DNA of 64,000 bases from Kaistia adipata DSM 17808 (GTDB lineage: Bacteria > Pseudomonadota > Alphaproteobacteria > Rhizobiales > Kaistiaceae), in contig NZ_AUHO01000007.1 of the NCBI RefSeq assembly GCF_000423225.1, positions 372,001 to 436,000 of the forward strand, in the 5' to 3' direction. A model generated the notes under the pieces. The model was not told where the DNA came from. It was given only the letters and a program-made list of their open reading frames with translations, and did no database searches. Below are positions 63,529-64,000 of the stretch, in pieces. Position numbers and translations under genes: made by a program. How positions within the stretch are numbered: position 1 is the stretch's first letter; each line of letters opens with the position of its first letter.

Positions 63529-64000
63529 ATGACGTTCGAGACCGCCGCAATCGCCGTCCAGGAACCGCTGTGGCGGCCGTCCGAAGCCCGGATGGCGGCG
63601 CATCCGATGACGCGTTTCCGGGCCGCCGCGGCCGAGCGGGCCGGGCGGGCGCTGCCGGACCACGACGCGCTTCATGCCTGGTCGCTTGCCGATCGCGCCC
63701 GGTTCTGGGATCTGGTCTGGGACTTTGGTGGCGTCGTCGGCGATAAGGGCGAGCGCCGTCTCGTCGATGGGGATCGCATGCCGGGCGCGCGCTTCTTCCC
63801 TGACGCGACGCTGAACTTCGCCGAAAACCTCCTGAAGAAAACGGGCGCGGAAGACGCGCTGGTGTTCTGGGGCGAGGAGCGGGTGAAGCGGCGGCTGAGC
63901 TGGGACGATCTCCATGCGCTGGTATCGCGCCTGCAACAGGCGCTCGCCACCGCCGGCGTCGGGCCAGGCGACCGGGTCGCCGCGATGATGCCGAACATGC
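63529..64000 (+). CDS. Acetoacetyl-CoA synthetase, 5' part (runs off window)
   Basis: 157 codons from ATG 63529 to the window end; the frame stays open. N-terminal blocks match acetoacetate-CoA ligase (AcsA family): EPLWRPSEARM, DLVWDFGGVVG, MPGARFFPDATLNFAENLL, and GVGPGDRVAAMMPN. It activates acetoacetate in ketone-body or PHB-derived carbon use. The catalytic core lies beyond the window. Confidence 0.88.
   Translation, partial: MTFETAAIAVQEPLWRPSEARMAAHPMTRFRAAAAERAGRALPDHDALHAWSLADRARFWDLVWDFGGVVGDKGERRLVDGDRMPGARFFPDATLNFAENLLKKTGAEDALVFWGEERVKRRLSWDDLHALVSRLQQALATAGVGPGDRVAAMMPNM

Overview
The window is a high-GC, densely packed chromosomal segment. Protein families, gene order and repeat types point to an alphaproteobacterium of the Hyphomicrobiales (Rhizobiales): an aglR-aglEFGAK cluster next to zwf/edd, urtABCDE beside a transporter-like sensor kinase, a cysG-DUF2849-cysI-cysH-DUF934 run, and many GC-rich palindromic repeats (GTCATCC...GGATGAC and CTCTCCC types). 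I cannot name the genus. I see no rRNA, tRNA, CRISPR array, prophage or intact insertion sequence. The content is mostly nutrient uptake plus central metabolism, not a mobile island.

Layout. 0-10.8 kb: envelope genes: a NodB-like polysaccharide deacetylase, a single-domain response regulator, an MgtC-like membrane protein, a DUF1345 membrane protein, and the pbpC / bacterial alpha-2-macroglobulin pair. 10.8-22.2 kb: a two-component system whose kinase has an NCS1-permease-like N-terminus fused through a cysteine-rich segment to a kinase and receiver, divergent from the urea ABC operon urtABCDE; three tandem palindromic repeats lie between them. 22.2-32 kb: a decayed beta-helix gene, dgoA-dgoK, a LacI-type regulator, and the divergent alpha-glucoside operon aglEFGAK with clear operator/promoter overlaps. 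32-38 kb: a Cys-rich-repeat secreted protein, a VOC protein, an SMP-30 lactonase, and zwf and edd (Entner-Doudoroff entry) with no pgl between them. 38-43.3 kb: siroheme and sulfite/APS reduction genes with a ferredoxin.

43.3-48 kb: a DUF2798 protein, then a CecR-YbhGFS-like efflux operon (TetR, membrane fusion lipoprotein, ATPase, one permease). 48-50.3 kb: an NAD-dependent epimerase and a nitronate-monooxygenase-like flavoprotein, divergent. 50.5-53.4 kb: a CUT2-type sugar ABC transporter with two LacI-type operators. 53.5-60.8 kb: putrescine use: an OrdL/PuuB-like oxidase and a PuuA-like ligase, divergent from potFGHI. 60.8-64 kb: a DUF2239 protein behind a repeated CCGGGTA motif, an AsmA-family protein, and the 5' end of an acetoacetyl-CoA synthetase that runs off the window.

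A theme across the window is that all four ABC operons that begin with a binding-protein gene have a strong hairpin straight after that gene and before the membrane/ATPase genes, as expected for differential expression of the binding protein. Other points of interest are the transporter-like sensor kinase beside the urea operon, a DUF1345 gene that seems to need an ATT start, repeat-derived residues in PbpC, the missing pgl, and several dyad operators with no assigned regulator.
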